This document shows, in pieces, positions 25,016 to 33,684 of a DNA stretch of 64,000 nucleotides. Position numbers and translations under genes: made by a program. This stretch comes from Candidatus Latescibacterota bacterium (GTDB taxonomy: Bacteria > Latescibacterota > UBA2968). The stretch spans positions 1 through 64,000 of the forward strand of contig JAJDYX010000053.1 in NCBI GenBank assembly GCA_022824945.1. Reading direction: 5' to 3'. The notes beneath the pieces were generated by a model. It did not search any database, was not told the DNA's origin, and saw nothing but the letters and a program-made list of their open reading frames with translations. Numbering within the stretch: the first letter of the stretch is position 1; each line of letters opens with the position of its first letter.

Positions 25016-26223
25016 AGGTCTGGATGAAAATTGTTGGTGTTGGCGTGCTGGCATTGGGTTGCGTCTTTGGTGTGTTTTACGTGTTGCAGCCGGAGGAGGC
25101 GGTTCGGTTTGTTGCACACCCGGGTTTTTTGTTGCGTATCCAGAGTGACCAGTCGTGCGAAGGGTGCCATCGGAATATCGATCCGGGCATGGACAAACAG
25201 TGGCGCGAGAGTGCCCATTTTCAGGCCAATGTGGGGTGTGCGGATTGTCATGGGGAGAACCACGAGACGGTTTTTGCGGTTCGGGGACAGGTGTCGGCGG
25301 GTATGTGTGGCAAATGCCATGCAAAAGAGGTCGAGGCATTTGCAGAGAGCGGACATGCCGATGCGGAACTGGCCGCGTTGTCGGATGCGCGTTTTTTGGC
25401 GCAGTCGCGCGCGATGCAAGAAGAGGGGTGTATGGGGTGTCACAGTATTGGTGCCCGGTTTGCCGATGGCAGCGTGGGGGGGTGCAACACCTGTCATCCG
25501 AGTCATGAATTTAGTGCGGCTCTTGCGCGAGAACCCGAGGCCTGTGCCGTTTGTCACGGCGGTCCGGACCATCCGGTGATGGAGGCTTATAAAACGAGTA
25601 TTCACGGGGTATTGTACTATATGGATAGAGATGCTGAGAAGTCGCCGAGTTGCGTGACGTGTCACATGCCCAATGGCGATCACGGGCATGTGGCAAATAT
25701 CGGTTTGGGTGCGGTGTTTACGGGTGCCGCGCTCGAGGAGGATTTTTTGCCGCATCTGGCGATGAAGCGTTTGACAAGAGAGAAGTTTGAAGCGAATCGA
25801 AATGCGATGTTGCAAGTGTGTGCGCCGTGTCATTCCAATCGCTTTTCTCGCGAGAGTCTGGAGCGCGCAGATGCGATTAAGCGCGAGGCAGATGCGCTGG
25901 TTGCGGAGTCTTATGCGTTGATTAAGGCATTGTACGACGAAAACGCGCTGGATCCCATGCCCGAAGATCGGCCGGCCAATCCAGTGGTTGGACACGCTTT
26001 TGAACTGGGTGGGCAGCAGTTGTATGAAAATACATCGGAGATTGAGCAGGCGTTTTTTAGGTTGTTTAAGTTTTATCACGCGACCACGTTTAAGGCGGCG
26101 TATCACCATTCGCCAGATTATACGCATTGGGAGGGGATTGTGAGAATGAAGATGGAGATGGATAAGATTCGCACAGAGGCAAAGCGGTTGCGGTTAGAGG
26201 CAAAAAATGCAACCACAGATTAA
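25012..26223 (+). CDS. Octahaem cytochrome c, hydroxylamine oxidoreductase (HAO)-like
   Basis: 403 residues, start GTG 25012 overlapping the previous stop. One N-terminal membrane helix or signal (about 5-25) is followed by eight haem sites: CEGCH, CADCH, CGKCH, CMGCH, CNTCH, CAVCH, CVTCH and CAPCH. The C-terminal helical stretch with YHHSPDYTHWEG resembles the conserved C-terminus of HAO-family proteins, where a tyrosine can link to the P460 haem. Family members oxidise hydroxylamine or hydrazine or, without the Tyr link, reduce nitrite or related compounds. Which applies here is not clear. The upstream octahaem protein is its likely electron partner. The 3' end runs into the 10-bp-period repeat. 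Confidence 0.75.
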   Translation: MKVWMKIVGVGVLALGCVFGVFYVLQPEEAVRFVAHPGFLLRIQSDQSCEGCHRNIDPGMDKQWRESAHFQANVGCADCHGENHETVFAVRGQVSAGMCGKCHAKEVEAFAESGHADAELAALSDARFLAQSRAMQEEGCMGCHSIGARFADGSVGGCNTCHPSHEFSAALAREPEACAVCHGGPDHPVMEAYKTSIHGVLYYMDRDAEKSPSCVTCHMPNGDHGHVANIGLGAVFTGAALEEDFLPHLAMKRLTREKFEANRNAMLQVCAPCHSNRFSRESLERADAIKREADALVAESYALIKALYDENALDPMPEDRPANPVVGHAFELGGQQLYENTSEIEQAFFRLFKFYHATTFKAAYHHSPDYTHWEGIVRMKMEMDKIRTEAKRLRLEAKNATTD

Positions 26224-26240
26224 CACGGATGAACACAGAG
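26214..26240. repeat. 10-bp-period CACAGAT repeat at the 3' end of the HAO-like gene
   Basis: CACAGAT (26214), CACGGAT (26224) and CACAGAG (26234) are spaced 10 bp. The repeat supplies the last codons and the stop of the HAO-like gene. Confidence 0.6.
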
Positions 26241-26309
26241 AAAAGGCAGAGGGAATATTCAAAGGTAGTCGGTCAAAAAGCAACCTCATCAACACGATAT
26301 GGAATGGCC

Positions 26310-26333
26310 GTAGGGGCGAGGCATGCCTCGCCC
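26310..26333. repeat. Dispersed 24-bp palindromic element, copy 2
   Basis: Identical to 18943-18966 and 46107-46130: GTAG plus the 20-bp perfect palindrome. Lies 87 nt after the HAO-like gene. Confidence 0.85.
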
Positions 26334-26343
26334 GTGTTTCTCA

Positions 26344-26393
26344 TCGCGGCATGGTCCCGTATAGAATTACTACGGGACATGCTTTAGCCGCGA
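26344..26393. repeat. Long imperfect inverted repeat (REP-like hairpin)
   Basis: TCGCGGC (26344-26350) pairs with GCCGCGA (26387-26393) and GTCCCGTA (26354-26361) with TACGGGAC (26371-26378). The two helices are separated by an asymmetric internal loop. No T run follows, so it is not a classical terminator. Probably an extragenic repeat. Confidence 0.7.
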
Positions 26394-26666
26394 TCCAGTG
26401 TTTGTAAATGATTACTAACTGTTAAAAAGTGTAAAAAAAAATGATTGCATAGCGCGTAATTTTTTTTTACATTAGGGTGAATTTTTAGAAACAATTTTGA
26501 AACAAAGTTTCAATCTGTTATGTCTTGATAGCTATTTTTGTATTGTATGTTTCAGATGTGATAACAAACAAAAGGAGGTGGTGAGTAGAGTACAGACTTA
26601 TTTTGCGTTGCATAGTAAAGTTGTTAAGTCGTTCATTTTTCGCAGTTTGCGAAAGGAGGTAGCACT
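26394..26666 (+). promoter_or_regulatory. AT-rich leader of the outer-membrane locus, with operator-like palindrome
   Basis: The 440-nt gap 26224-26666 holds two repeats and then this AT-rich tract. TTGAAAC (26497-26503) and GTTTCAA (26507-26513) form a perfect 7-bp inverted repeat around AAA, an operator or hairpin candidate. TATGTTTC (26546-26553) is a loose match to the Bacteroidota -7 box. A 29-codon frame from GTG 26581 ends at 26670 and overlaps the next start, but its Shine-Dalgarno is too close, so I do not call it a gene. Confidence 0.4.
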
Positions 26667-27440
26667 TTGAGATGGTTTAAAGTTCTGAGTTTTGTCGTCG
26701 CAGGTGTTTTGGCTTCGGCAAGCATGTCTTCGGCTCAGGTGGCCGGCAAATGGGGTTTGGGCGGTTTCGTCAGCTATACGAATCCCGTGTTCACCTTTGG
26801 TGATCGGTTTAGTGGTGGCGTGAATAAATGGGGGCTTACTGCCAGTCGCGTGAGTAGCTCTCGCCTGACCATTGAAGCCGAGTATCACCACGCTCAGATG
26901 GATGGTGGTGTCCTGGAAAGCGGTGAGTTTACCTGGTCCCCCAAGGCTTTGACAGCCAAACAATATAGCAGCAAGGATATCAACCCGGGTAGTGCATATA
27001 CGAATCGCTTTAATAGTGTGTTGATGTCCGGGTTGTGGTTTTTCAATGCCGATCGCTCAATGGATGAGGGGAGTTTTTCGCCCTATATCGTTGCGGGTGG
27101 TGGTTTGTACGATCACAAGACCGTAGCAGAAAATATCGTTTGGCCCGGGCAGAGTCCAAATGATGCCAGGGGTGTAGATGAGACAAATTTGGATGCCCAG
27201 GGCGATATATTGCCCCAGGTGGTGATGGACCGTCAGGAAGATACGCGTACGGCCGTGACCGCAGTGTTGGGGTTGGGGTTAGAAGCGCATTTGACGCAGA
27301 CGATTGCGCTGGATGTGCGTGCGCGGTATCATTTTATTCTCGGCGAACTCCGCCCTTACGATGCGTGGGGCCTGGACAAGGCATTTCCGCTGCAGATGTT
27401 TGATCTGAGTGCCGGGTTCAAGTTCTATTTTTGGGACTAA
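26667..27440 (+). CDS. Outer-membrane beta-barrel protein
   Basis: 257 residues; start TTG 26667 with AAAGGAGG 7 nt before it. A signal peptide ends near SMSSA-QVAG. The body has alternating hydrophobic/polar strands (GKWGLGGFVSYTNPVF, RLTIEAEYHHAQM, LTQTIALDVRARYHF) and ends in an aromatic FSAGFKFYFW-type strand (LSAGFKFYFWD), typical of small outer-membrane barrels of the OmpW/OprF-like type. It is 15 nt before the TonB-dependent receptor and very probably shares its operon. The specific role is unknown. Confidence 0.75.
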   Translation: MRWFKVLSFVVAGVLASASMSSAQVAGKWGLGGFVSYTNPVFTFGDRFSGGVNKWGLTASRVSSSRLTIEAEYHHAQMDGGVLESGEFTWSPKALTAKQYSSKDINPGSAYTNRFNSVLMSGLWFFNADRSMDEGSFSPYIVAGGGLYDHKTVAENIVWPGQSPNDARGVDETNLDAQGDILPQVVMDRQEDTRTAVTAVLGLGLEAHLTQTIALDVRARYHFILGELRPYDAWGLDKAFPLQMFDLSAGFKFYFWD

Positions 27441-27455
27441 AGGAGGTAAAAGTTG

Positions 27456-30400
27456 ATGCATAAGTTATTGAAGACATTTTCAATTGTTGCGCTGTCCTTG
27501 CTCGTTGGCGCGGGTGCTTCTTACGCCGCGACAACGGGAAAAGTGCAGGGCACAGTGCGGGACGCGCAGACAGGTGAAGTAGTGCCGGGTGCCAATGTGG
27601 TGATTGACGGCACACAACGCGGTGCGGTTACCGATAGCGATGGCTTTTTTGTCATTTTGCTCGTCGATCCCGGCACGTATTCGATGACGGCCTCGTTAGT
27701 GGGTTATGATGCCCAGCGTCAGACCGATATCAGGGTTCAAACTGACTTGACGTCAACGGTTGATTTTCAGATTCGAGAGGCAGCTCTGGAATTGGGTGAA
27801 ATCACGATAATTGCCGAGCGTCCACCCGTTGAGCCGGATAAGACGACGAGCAAGTATATTATGAGTTCCGAAGATCTCGAGGCTGTGCCCATCGTGCGCG
27901 ATATGGGTGAGTTCATCGAGCTTCAGGCTGGTGTTTCAATCGATGCCGAAGGCGATGATCTCCAGATTCGCGGCGGCGACCGTGAGGATGTGGCATACAT
28001 CGTTGATGGCGTTCGCATTTCAACGACCGATCACGTGGGTTCTCGCACGGGTATTGGGCGGAGTCTGAACAAGAGTGCCGTTCAGGAACTGCAGGTGATT
28101 ACAGGTGGTTACAACGCCGAGTATGGCAATGCCCAGGGCGGTGTGGTTTCCATGGTGACGCGCGATGGTGGGTCGTCGTACAGCGGTATGGCGGATTATC
28201 AGTTCACACCTGCAGGGCAGAAGCACTGGGGTGCGAATGTGTACGAGTCAACCATGCACCGCGGCAATAACAGGTGGGATAACCCCGACTGGGTTGCAGA
28301 GCAGATCACGCTCCCCGTTGACCTCAATGGCGATGGTGACAACGATGTGGTACAGGCGCACAAGCGTCTGGACTACACGGGCAAAATGGGACATCGCATT
28401 AATGCCAATATTGCGGGTCCACTGAGTCGGGACCTGACATTTTTTGCCAGTACAGATTGGCGCAGACTGCCAACGGCAATGCTGAGTTCCGATTTGACGA
28501 CGCCCCCGAATACGCGCAATACGGGGAAATTGACGTTTGCCGCATCTCCCAACTTGAAGTTGCGCGTGGGGGGAGTATATAATAGCAGCCAGGGAACCAG
28601 TAATCCTTCATCTGATGAAGGTGGTCGGTTGAATTTGCGCGACTATGGCAAAAACATCTTTTTGCACGTCGTAAATCCAACGGGTGATCACATTACCACA
28701 GATGCGTTGTTTTACGGTGCTGTGACGCACTCCCTGTCTCCCAAGACCTTTTACGAGTTGAATCTGGGCTATTCGGTTTCGTCGCGCGATACAACGGGTT
28801 TGCATCCTCACGCTGTGGTAAGTGAAGACCTGACGTCTGCGAGCACAAAGGACGCGGCGGGTTATTTCACGATTTATCGCGAAATAGCCGATTGGCAGCG
28901 TTATGGATACAAGCGGTTGAGCCTTAAGGCAGACCTTTCCAGCCAGGTGAACAAGCAAAACTTTGTAAAAGCAGGCGTGGAAGTGATCCGCTACGATAAC
29001 TGGCACCAGCGGAGATGGTCAACGGGTCCCACGCACCGCGCTGTCCGCTGGTTTTCCAAGTCCTATACAGAGTCGGCGTTCTGGCCGAATCAGGACAATG
29101 TGGGCCTCAATCCCATTGACTTTGGCATTTATCTTCAGGACAAGATCGAGTTTGAGGGAATGATCTTGAATGCCGGTATGCGGGGAGAGATTTTCTTCCA
29201 GAACACCTATATGAAAGATGTGGATGCGTGGTATGGCAATACTGCACCGTGGAATGGCATGACGCGCGCTGCCTTTGTTCCCACAGTCAAGGGAACTTCG
29301 ATCAAGGCATTTCAGCCCCGCATTGGCGTGTCGCACCCGATCACCGAAAAGAGCCTCGTGCGCTTTTTCTACGGTCGGTTTGTGCAGCGTCCGCGGTTCC
29401 ACGAGTTGTTCCAGAATGAGTTTGAATCCAATGCAGCCGTAGATGTTGATCTGAATGGCAATGGCGTTATTGATACGGGCGAACAATACAATGAATACGA
29501 TGCCGCAGGCGCACAGCACGGCAACCGGTTCTTGCCGCCCGAAGAAACCACTTCTTTTGAGGTGGGCTTAGACTGGAACTTTGTGGGTGATTATGTGCTC
29601 GGTCTGACGACTTATTACAAGGCGTCGGGCAATGAGACCGTAGGTGCCTCGCAGCAGTGGTATGATCCAGTACTCAGAAATCAGCCCATAAGTCAGATCA
29701 GAGCGTATGCCCCGGGCAACTGGAAAGATGTTCGCGGTTTTGAGATCAATTTGCGCAAAAAATTCTCGAACATGTTCTCGTTCAATGTGGGCTATAACCT
29801 GCAGTGGGCAGACGGAGGTCGCAACAGCGCGCACCGCAGAGATGTATATCCCGACTCTCTGTTTGTAGCCAATTACTACTGGAACACCTGGGATATCGAT
29901 CCCACCACAGGTGCAGAGACGCCTGTATCCTTGCGGGAAAAAGCACGCCGCGAAGGATTGCCCGAGGATCACTACATCATTGAATACGGTGCAGATGCAA
30001 ATGCCTTTATGCAGGCCAAGCATCGCAATGTGACCGAGACCGCACGCCAGTGGTCCTGGGTTCACTGGTATTCGCACCATTCGTCAGAGGGCGCGCGGTT
30101 TGTTGCCGATGAACCTCTCACGAACTTTGGCGAATACGACGATGCCGACAGAGAATACTGGGAGCGCGTTGCCAGCCATCCCGGCATTCCGGGAAGTGGC
30201 GAAGGCACGCTGGCAGTGGGCCATGCTCAAGAGTCTGGCGAGCGCACCCCGCTGACCGCTGACCGCCGCAGCTTTGGTTCGATTACGTTGTTGTTTGCCA
30301 CGCCATCGAATTACGGTCCTTTTGAGGGCAAAGCTGTAGGCAATGTTCGCGCCAATCTGGTGTATCGCCTGTACACGGGTTCCCGGTTTACGTATAGCAC

Positions 30401-30740
30401 GGGTGGTATTCAGGGCTTCAGATATGGTCCAATTCACACGCGCGCAGATTTCAATGCCGAGAAGGTATTTGGCAATACGTCGGGTGTGAATATGACTCTG
30501 GCGGTAGAGGTCTTTAATCTGTTCAACCAGAAGGACACCCGCTCGACGAGAATTAATAATGAGAGTACGTTGCCGATTGACTTCAATAGTGATCGCTATC
30601 AACAGTATGGGATCCTGGCATTAGAACCCACCAATCCCGATATTGTTGATTTCAATTTGGCGTCACCAGAAAACAACGATATTCTCAATTATTGGGACTC
30701 GCCACGCGAGTTGAATTTCAGCTTGCGCATTAAGTGGTAG
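27456..30740 (+). CDS. TonB-dependent receptor with N-terminal CarboxypepD_reg-like domain
   Basis: 1094 residues from ATG 27456, with AGGAGG 8 nt before it. A signal peptide (1-23) is followed by a carboxypeptidase-regulatory-like domain (KVQGTVRDAQTGEVVPGANVVIDGT, about 28-110), a plug domain (DLQIRGGDREDVAYIVDGVRIS; QELQVITGGYNAEYGNAQGGVVSMVT, about 150-240) and a large beta-barrel ending NFSLRIKW with the required terminal aromatic. Substrate not evident. Balanced G/C use and frequent C-ending codons suggest high expression. It is followed by a secreted partner and a PorV-like protein. Confidence 0.9.
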   Translation: MHKLLKTFSIVALSLLVGAGASYAATTGKVQGTVRDAQTGEVVPGANVVIDGTQRGAVTDSDGFFVILLVDPGTYSMTASLVGYDAQRQTDIRVQTDLTSTVDFQIREAALELGEITIIAERPPVEPDKTTSKYIMSSEDLEAVPIVRDMGEFIELQAGVSIDAEGDDLQIRGGDREDVAYIVDGVRISTTDHVGSRTGIGRSLNKSAVQELQVITGGYNAEYGNAQGGVVSMVTRDGGSSYSGMADYQFTPAGQKHWGANVYESTMHRGNNRWDNPDWVAEQITLPVDLNGDGDNDVVQAHKRLDYTGKMGHRINANIAGPLSRDLTFFASTDWRRLPTAMLSSDLTTPPNTRNTGKLTFAASPNLKLRVGGVYNSSQGTSNPSSDEGGRLNLRDYGKNIFLHVVNPTGDHITTDALFYGAVTHSLSPKTFYELNLGYSVSSRDTTGLHPHAVVSEDLTSASTKDAAGYFTIYREIADWQRYGYKRLSLKADLSSQVNKQNFVKAGVEVIRYDNWHQRRWSTGPTHRAVRWFSKSYTESAFWPNQDNVGLNPIDFGIYLQDKIEFEGMILNAGMRGEIFFQNTYMKDVDAWYGNTAPWNGMTRAAFVPTVKGTSIKAFQPRIGVSHPITEKSLVRFFYGRFVQRPRFHELFQNEFESNAAVDVDLNGNGVIDTGEQYNEYDAAGAQHGNRFLPPEETTSFEVGLDWNFVGDYVLGLTTYYKASGNETVGASQQWYDPVLRNQPISQIRAYAPGNWKDVRGFEINLRKKFSNMFSFNVGYNLQWADGGRNSAHRRDVYPDSLFVANYYWNTWDIDPTTGAETPVSLREKARREGLPEDHYIIEYGADANAFMQAKHRNVTETARQWSWVHWYSHHSSEGARFVADEPLTNFGEYDDADREYWERVASHPGIPGSGEGTLAVGHAQESGERTPLTADRRSFGSITLLFATPSNYGPFEGKAVGNVRANLVYRLYTGSRFTYSTGGIQGFRYGPIHTRADFNAEKVFGNTSGVNMTLAVEVFNLFNQKDTRSTRINNESTLPIDFNSDRYQQYGILALEPTNPDIVDFNLASPENNDILNYWDSPRELNFSLRIKW

Positions 30741-30746
30741 ATCGCG

Positions 30747-30869
30747 GATGGGCGCGGAAAAACCGCGCCCATCTAAAAAAAATGGGAACCGCAGGTTCCA
30801 GCAGTAGTCTATATTATAATAAGGTAAAAATATTCTGATCAGTAGTGTACAGGGGCGCCTGCACACTAC
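30747..30869. repeat. Three successive hairpins between the TonB receptor and the secreted protein gene
   Basis: GATGGGCGCGG (30747-30757) with its complement at 30763-30773; GGAACC/GGTTCC (30784-30798); and GTAGTGT-A-CAGG (30842 onward) with CCTG-C-ACACTAC ending near 30869. None is followed by a T run. They may separate transcripts, protect an mRNA end or pause transcription. The rest of the 244-nt gap is AT-rich, with no gene seen. Confidence 0.6.
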
Positions 30870-30984
30870 CGGCTTCACGGAGAAAGGAGGGATGGTTAAT
30901 TTTTCGCTTGAAGTCGCCGGGGAAACGCAGTAGTTCGCAAATAGTAAAGATGTCATCAATTCACTCCATAGAGGAGCAGTTTCC

Positions 30985-33648
30985 ATGTCCAAAAAGCTAT
31001 GGTTTTACGTTTCCGGGTTTTTCGCCGGAATTGGTATGTGCCTGGCAGGTCTGGTGACACAGGCTCAGGCACAGTGGGGTGCCTATAGCCCCGAGATTAC
31101 GATGGCCCGCGGTCAGATCGGTCACACGATCCACAACCCGGGCATGTCGGGAAAAAGAGATAACGAGACAAAGCTGTCCCAGGCTTCGTTTTCGTATCCT
31201 CAGGGTCGCAATATCAAGGTGTATTCGGGCGGTTCTGAGCGCGAAGGGTGGAATGCCAAGTCGAATACAGGAGGAGAAGGCTTCTGGGTGCTTTCCAATA
31301 CGGGTGGCAGCCCACACGGCACGTATGCCGGTCCGCGTATTACATCTACGGACCTGATTGGTCGTGAGCACAATATGGCGCAGATGCCCGAAGCATACCT
31401 GGGTGTTATAGAAGCCGGTGGATGGGCGATGCGTATTCGCGAGGATAACGGTACCGATGCACGTTTTATCGACGGATCGACGATTGCCGATCAGAAGACC
31501 AACTGGTGGCCCGCTGTTCACGGTATTGAACAGGTCGGTGCGCCAAACACAATTGGTGTTGTGATCTGGAACTTCCGTTTTGGGCGGTACAATAACCCTG
31601 AGCCTTTTGCCCAGCGCATTGGTTCTGGCGACCTTCCGCAATACAGCGCGCCTTCGTGGGTAGAATCCCTGTCTGAAGATGATTTTCCCGATATGATTGG
31701 TATTCAAGAAGGTGGTTCTTCCGCTTCGGGTCTGGAATGGACGCGCAAGTGGTTTTCCACGGGTCATCCGGATCACGATGAGTATTTTGTCGTTGAAAAC
31801 GAAGTGGTGAACGCTTCGGGTTCGGTCGCCGAAGGTGTTTATATGACCTTTGTCAACCGCTTTCACGCGGGACAGGCTTCTGGCTGGCGGGGACCAACTT
31901 CGTGGAACCACCCGCGCGACTGGACGCGCGATGATTATTATCGCAACACCTTGTCAGCGAATTATCTCAACGGCGTCAGCCGTGCGGATTACACGGCAGC
32001 GTTGGGTCGTTCTGCTGGTTTGCAGCGCGGTGTCGATCTGGCCCAAAAGGGTCATTTTATGACCTATTATCACGATGGGGACTCCGATCATATTACCAAT
32101 CTGATCAATGATTTGGGCGATCCGTATCGTTATGACATCGCCAAAGAGCGCTATACCCGCGAGCAGACGTGGGTGCGCGAAGGCATGATGCAGCACGCTC
32201 AGTATTTCGGTCTGGGCACAGTGGATTGGGAGCCGCCGTTTATGCGCTATGGCGGCATGGATGACGAGACGTATGTGATGCCACACGACAATCCTGCCAC
32301 GGGGCACAATGAGAGCATGCAGCAGCCCGCTTCGGTGCTCTTCCACGCCTATCGCTCCAAGGGAGACTTTGAGTATCCCTCTCCAGACGTTACGGGCCAT
32401 GCCCAGATTTACGACCAGGTTGCCAATGGCGGTTATACGGCTGAAAATGAAGAGCCAGGTCATTACACAACCATGGTTTCTTATGGTCCTTACACGTTGC
32501 AGCCAGGTGAAAAAGCCAAAGTGGTGATTGCCTATGTAGCGGGTTTGGCGGCTGATCACGCCAAGTATGCCGATTACAGAAAATATGCACAGCCCTTCAA
32601 CATGGGCTGGATGAATCACTACGGTGGTTTGGGCTCTGAGCCTACGAAGTTGTCAGATCGGCAACCGGATATTCCCCTCGGTGAAGATGTGATGTTCGAT
32701 CACTTTGAAAATGCCATTCAGTGGTATAACTGGGGTTATGATCTTCCCAACCCGCCGCCAAATACCAAACTGGCATGGGATTCCAACCTGAAGGGTCAGA
32801 CGCAGATCAGGTGGAGTACGTTTGGCGAAACAGCAATGGATCCGGATTATTCTGGCGCCCAGGCACAGGATTTGCGCGGTTATCGCATCTATCGCTCCAA
32901 TGTAGAATATCAGGGCGAATGGGAGTATGTAACCGAGTTTTCTTTTGAGGATGCGCGTGCGGGCAATTTGCCTTCGGGCGTTACGTATGATCCTTCTCGA
33001 ACCTGGTCAACGGTTAAGAGCAATGCCTGGCCAACGGGTATTCCTCTGACGACCAACCAGTTTGTCGATGCTGGAGTAAGTGGTGTTCTCGATCCGGCTG
33101 CTGGTCCTGAAATTCCGGGCACATATCTGTTTGACGATAACAGCACCAATGCTGGTTTTCCCAACTGGTATAGCGTGCGTATGTATGACTCTGGTCACGC
33201 TGACTGGGTCTATCACGGCGACGTACCTGTTCTGGAATCCTCGCAGAGCACCTCTCTGGGTGCTGTGTACGGTCGTAGAACCGGCATTGTTCCCGTTGTT
33301 CCGGGTGCAGCGGTGTTTGATCGCCTCGAAGAGCAGGTTCGCGTAGTGCCCAATCCGTTTAAGGCAGACAGCGATTTGCACACGTACAACCGTCAGCAGA
33401 ATATGCGGTTTACGAATCTGCCGGGTCGCTGCCAGATTGACCTTTACGATGTGACGGGTCAGCGGATCTGGACATTTTTCAACAATGATCCTCTGAAGGG
33501 CGAAGTGGCCTATTTGCAGTTTTCGGAGAACCGTCCGTCGAACTTTGGTGAGGCGATGTTCCCGGGTATTTACTTCTGGAAGGTCACGTCTCTGATGCCG
33601 GGTTCAGAAGGCAAAATACAGTCCGGCACATTCCTGATCATTAAGTAA
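30985..33648 (+). CDS. Large secreted protein with C-terminal T9SS/FlgD-Ig-type sorting domain
   Basis: 887 residues; AGAGGAG lies upstream of the ATG. The signal peptide ends near TQAQA-QWG. The long central part is aromatic-rich with no recognised catalytic motif (WWPAVHGIEQVGAPNT, WNFRFGRYNNPEPF). The C-terminal 90 residues, VVPNPFKAD then RQIDLYDVTGQ-like and PGIYFWKVTS with a final GTFLIIK, match the type A sorting domain or FlgD-like Ig fold of type IX substrates. Placed between a TonB receptor and a PorV-like protein, it is probably an extracellular or surface partner of that locus. Its ligand or enzyme function is not recognised. Confidence 0.75.
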   Translation: MSKKLWFYVSGFFAGIGMCLAGLVTQAQAQWGAYSPEITMARGQIGHTIHNPGMSGKRDNETKLSQASFSYPQGRNIKVYSGGSEREGWNAKSNTGGEGFWVLSNTGGSPHGTYAGPRITSTDLIGREHNMAQMPEAYLGVIEAGGWAMRIREDNGTDARFIDGSTIADQKTNWWPAVHGIEQVGAPNTIGVVIWNFRFGRYNNPEPFAQRIGSGDLPQYSAPSWVESLSEDDFPDMIGIQEGGSSASGLEWTRKWFSTGHPDHDEYFVVENEVVNASGSVAEGVYMTFVNRFHAGQASGWRGPTSWNHPRDWTRDDYYRNTLSANYLNGVSRADYTAALGRSAGLQRGVDLAQKGHFMTYYHDGDSDHITNLINDLGDPYRYDIAKERYTREQTWVREGMMQHAQYFGLGTVDWEPPFMRYGGMDDETYVMPHDNPATGHNESMQQPASVLFHAYRSKGDFEYPSPDVTGHAQIYDQVANGGYTAENEEPGHYTTMVSYGPYTLQPGEKAKVVIAYVAGLAADHAKYADYRKYAQPFNMGWMNHYGGLGSEPTKLSDRQPDIPLGEDVMFDHFENAIQWYNWGYDLPNPPPNTKLAWDSNLKGQTQIRWSTFGETAMDPDYSGAQAQDLRGYRIYRSNVEYQGEWEYVTEFSFEDARAGNLPSGVTYDPSRTWSTVKSNAWPTGIPLTTNQFVDAGVSGVLDPAAGPEIPGTYLFDDNSTNAGFPNWYSVRMYDSGHADWVYHGDVPVLESSQSTSLGAVYGRRTGIVPVVPGAAVFDRLEEQVRVVPNPFKADSDLHTYNRQQNMRFTNLPGRCQIDLYDVTGQRIWTFFNNDPLKGEVAYLQFSENRPSNFGEAMFPGIYFWKVTSLMPGSEGKIQSGTFLIIK

Positions 33649-33684
33649 GGCGCGAAGCGTCAGACATAACAAAGGAGAAAGACA

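Noticed and set aside
26581..26670. 29-codon leader ORF overlapping the barrel gene start
   Set aside because: The only Shine-Dalgarno is 2 nt from the GTG, and the product has no feature of a leader peptide.
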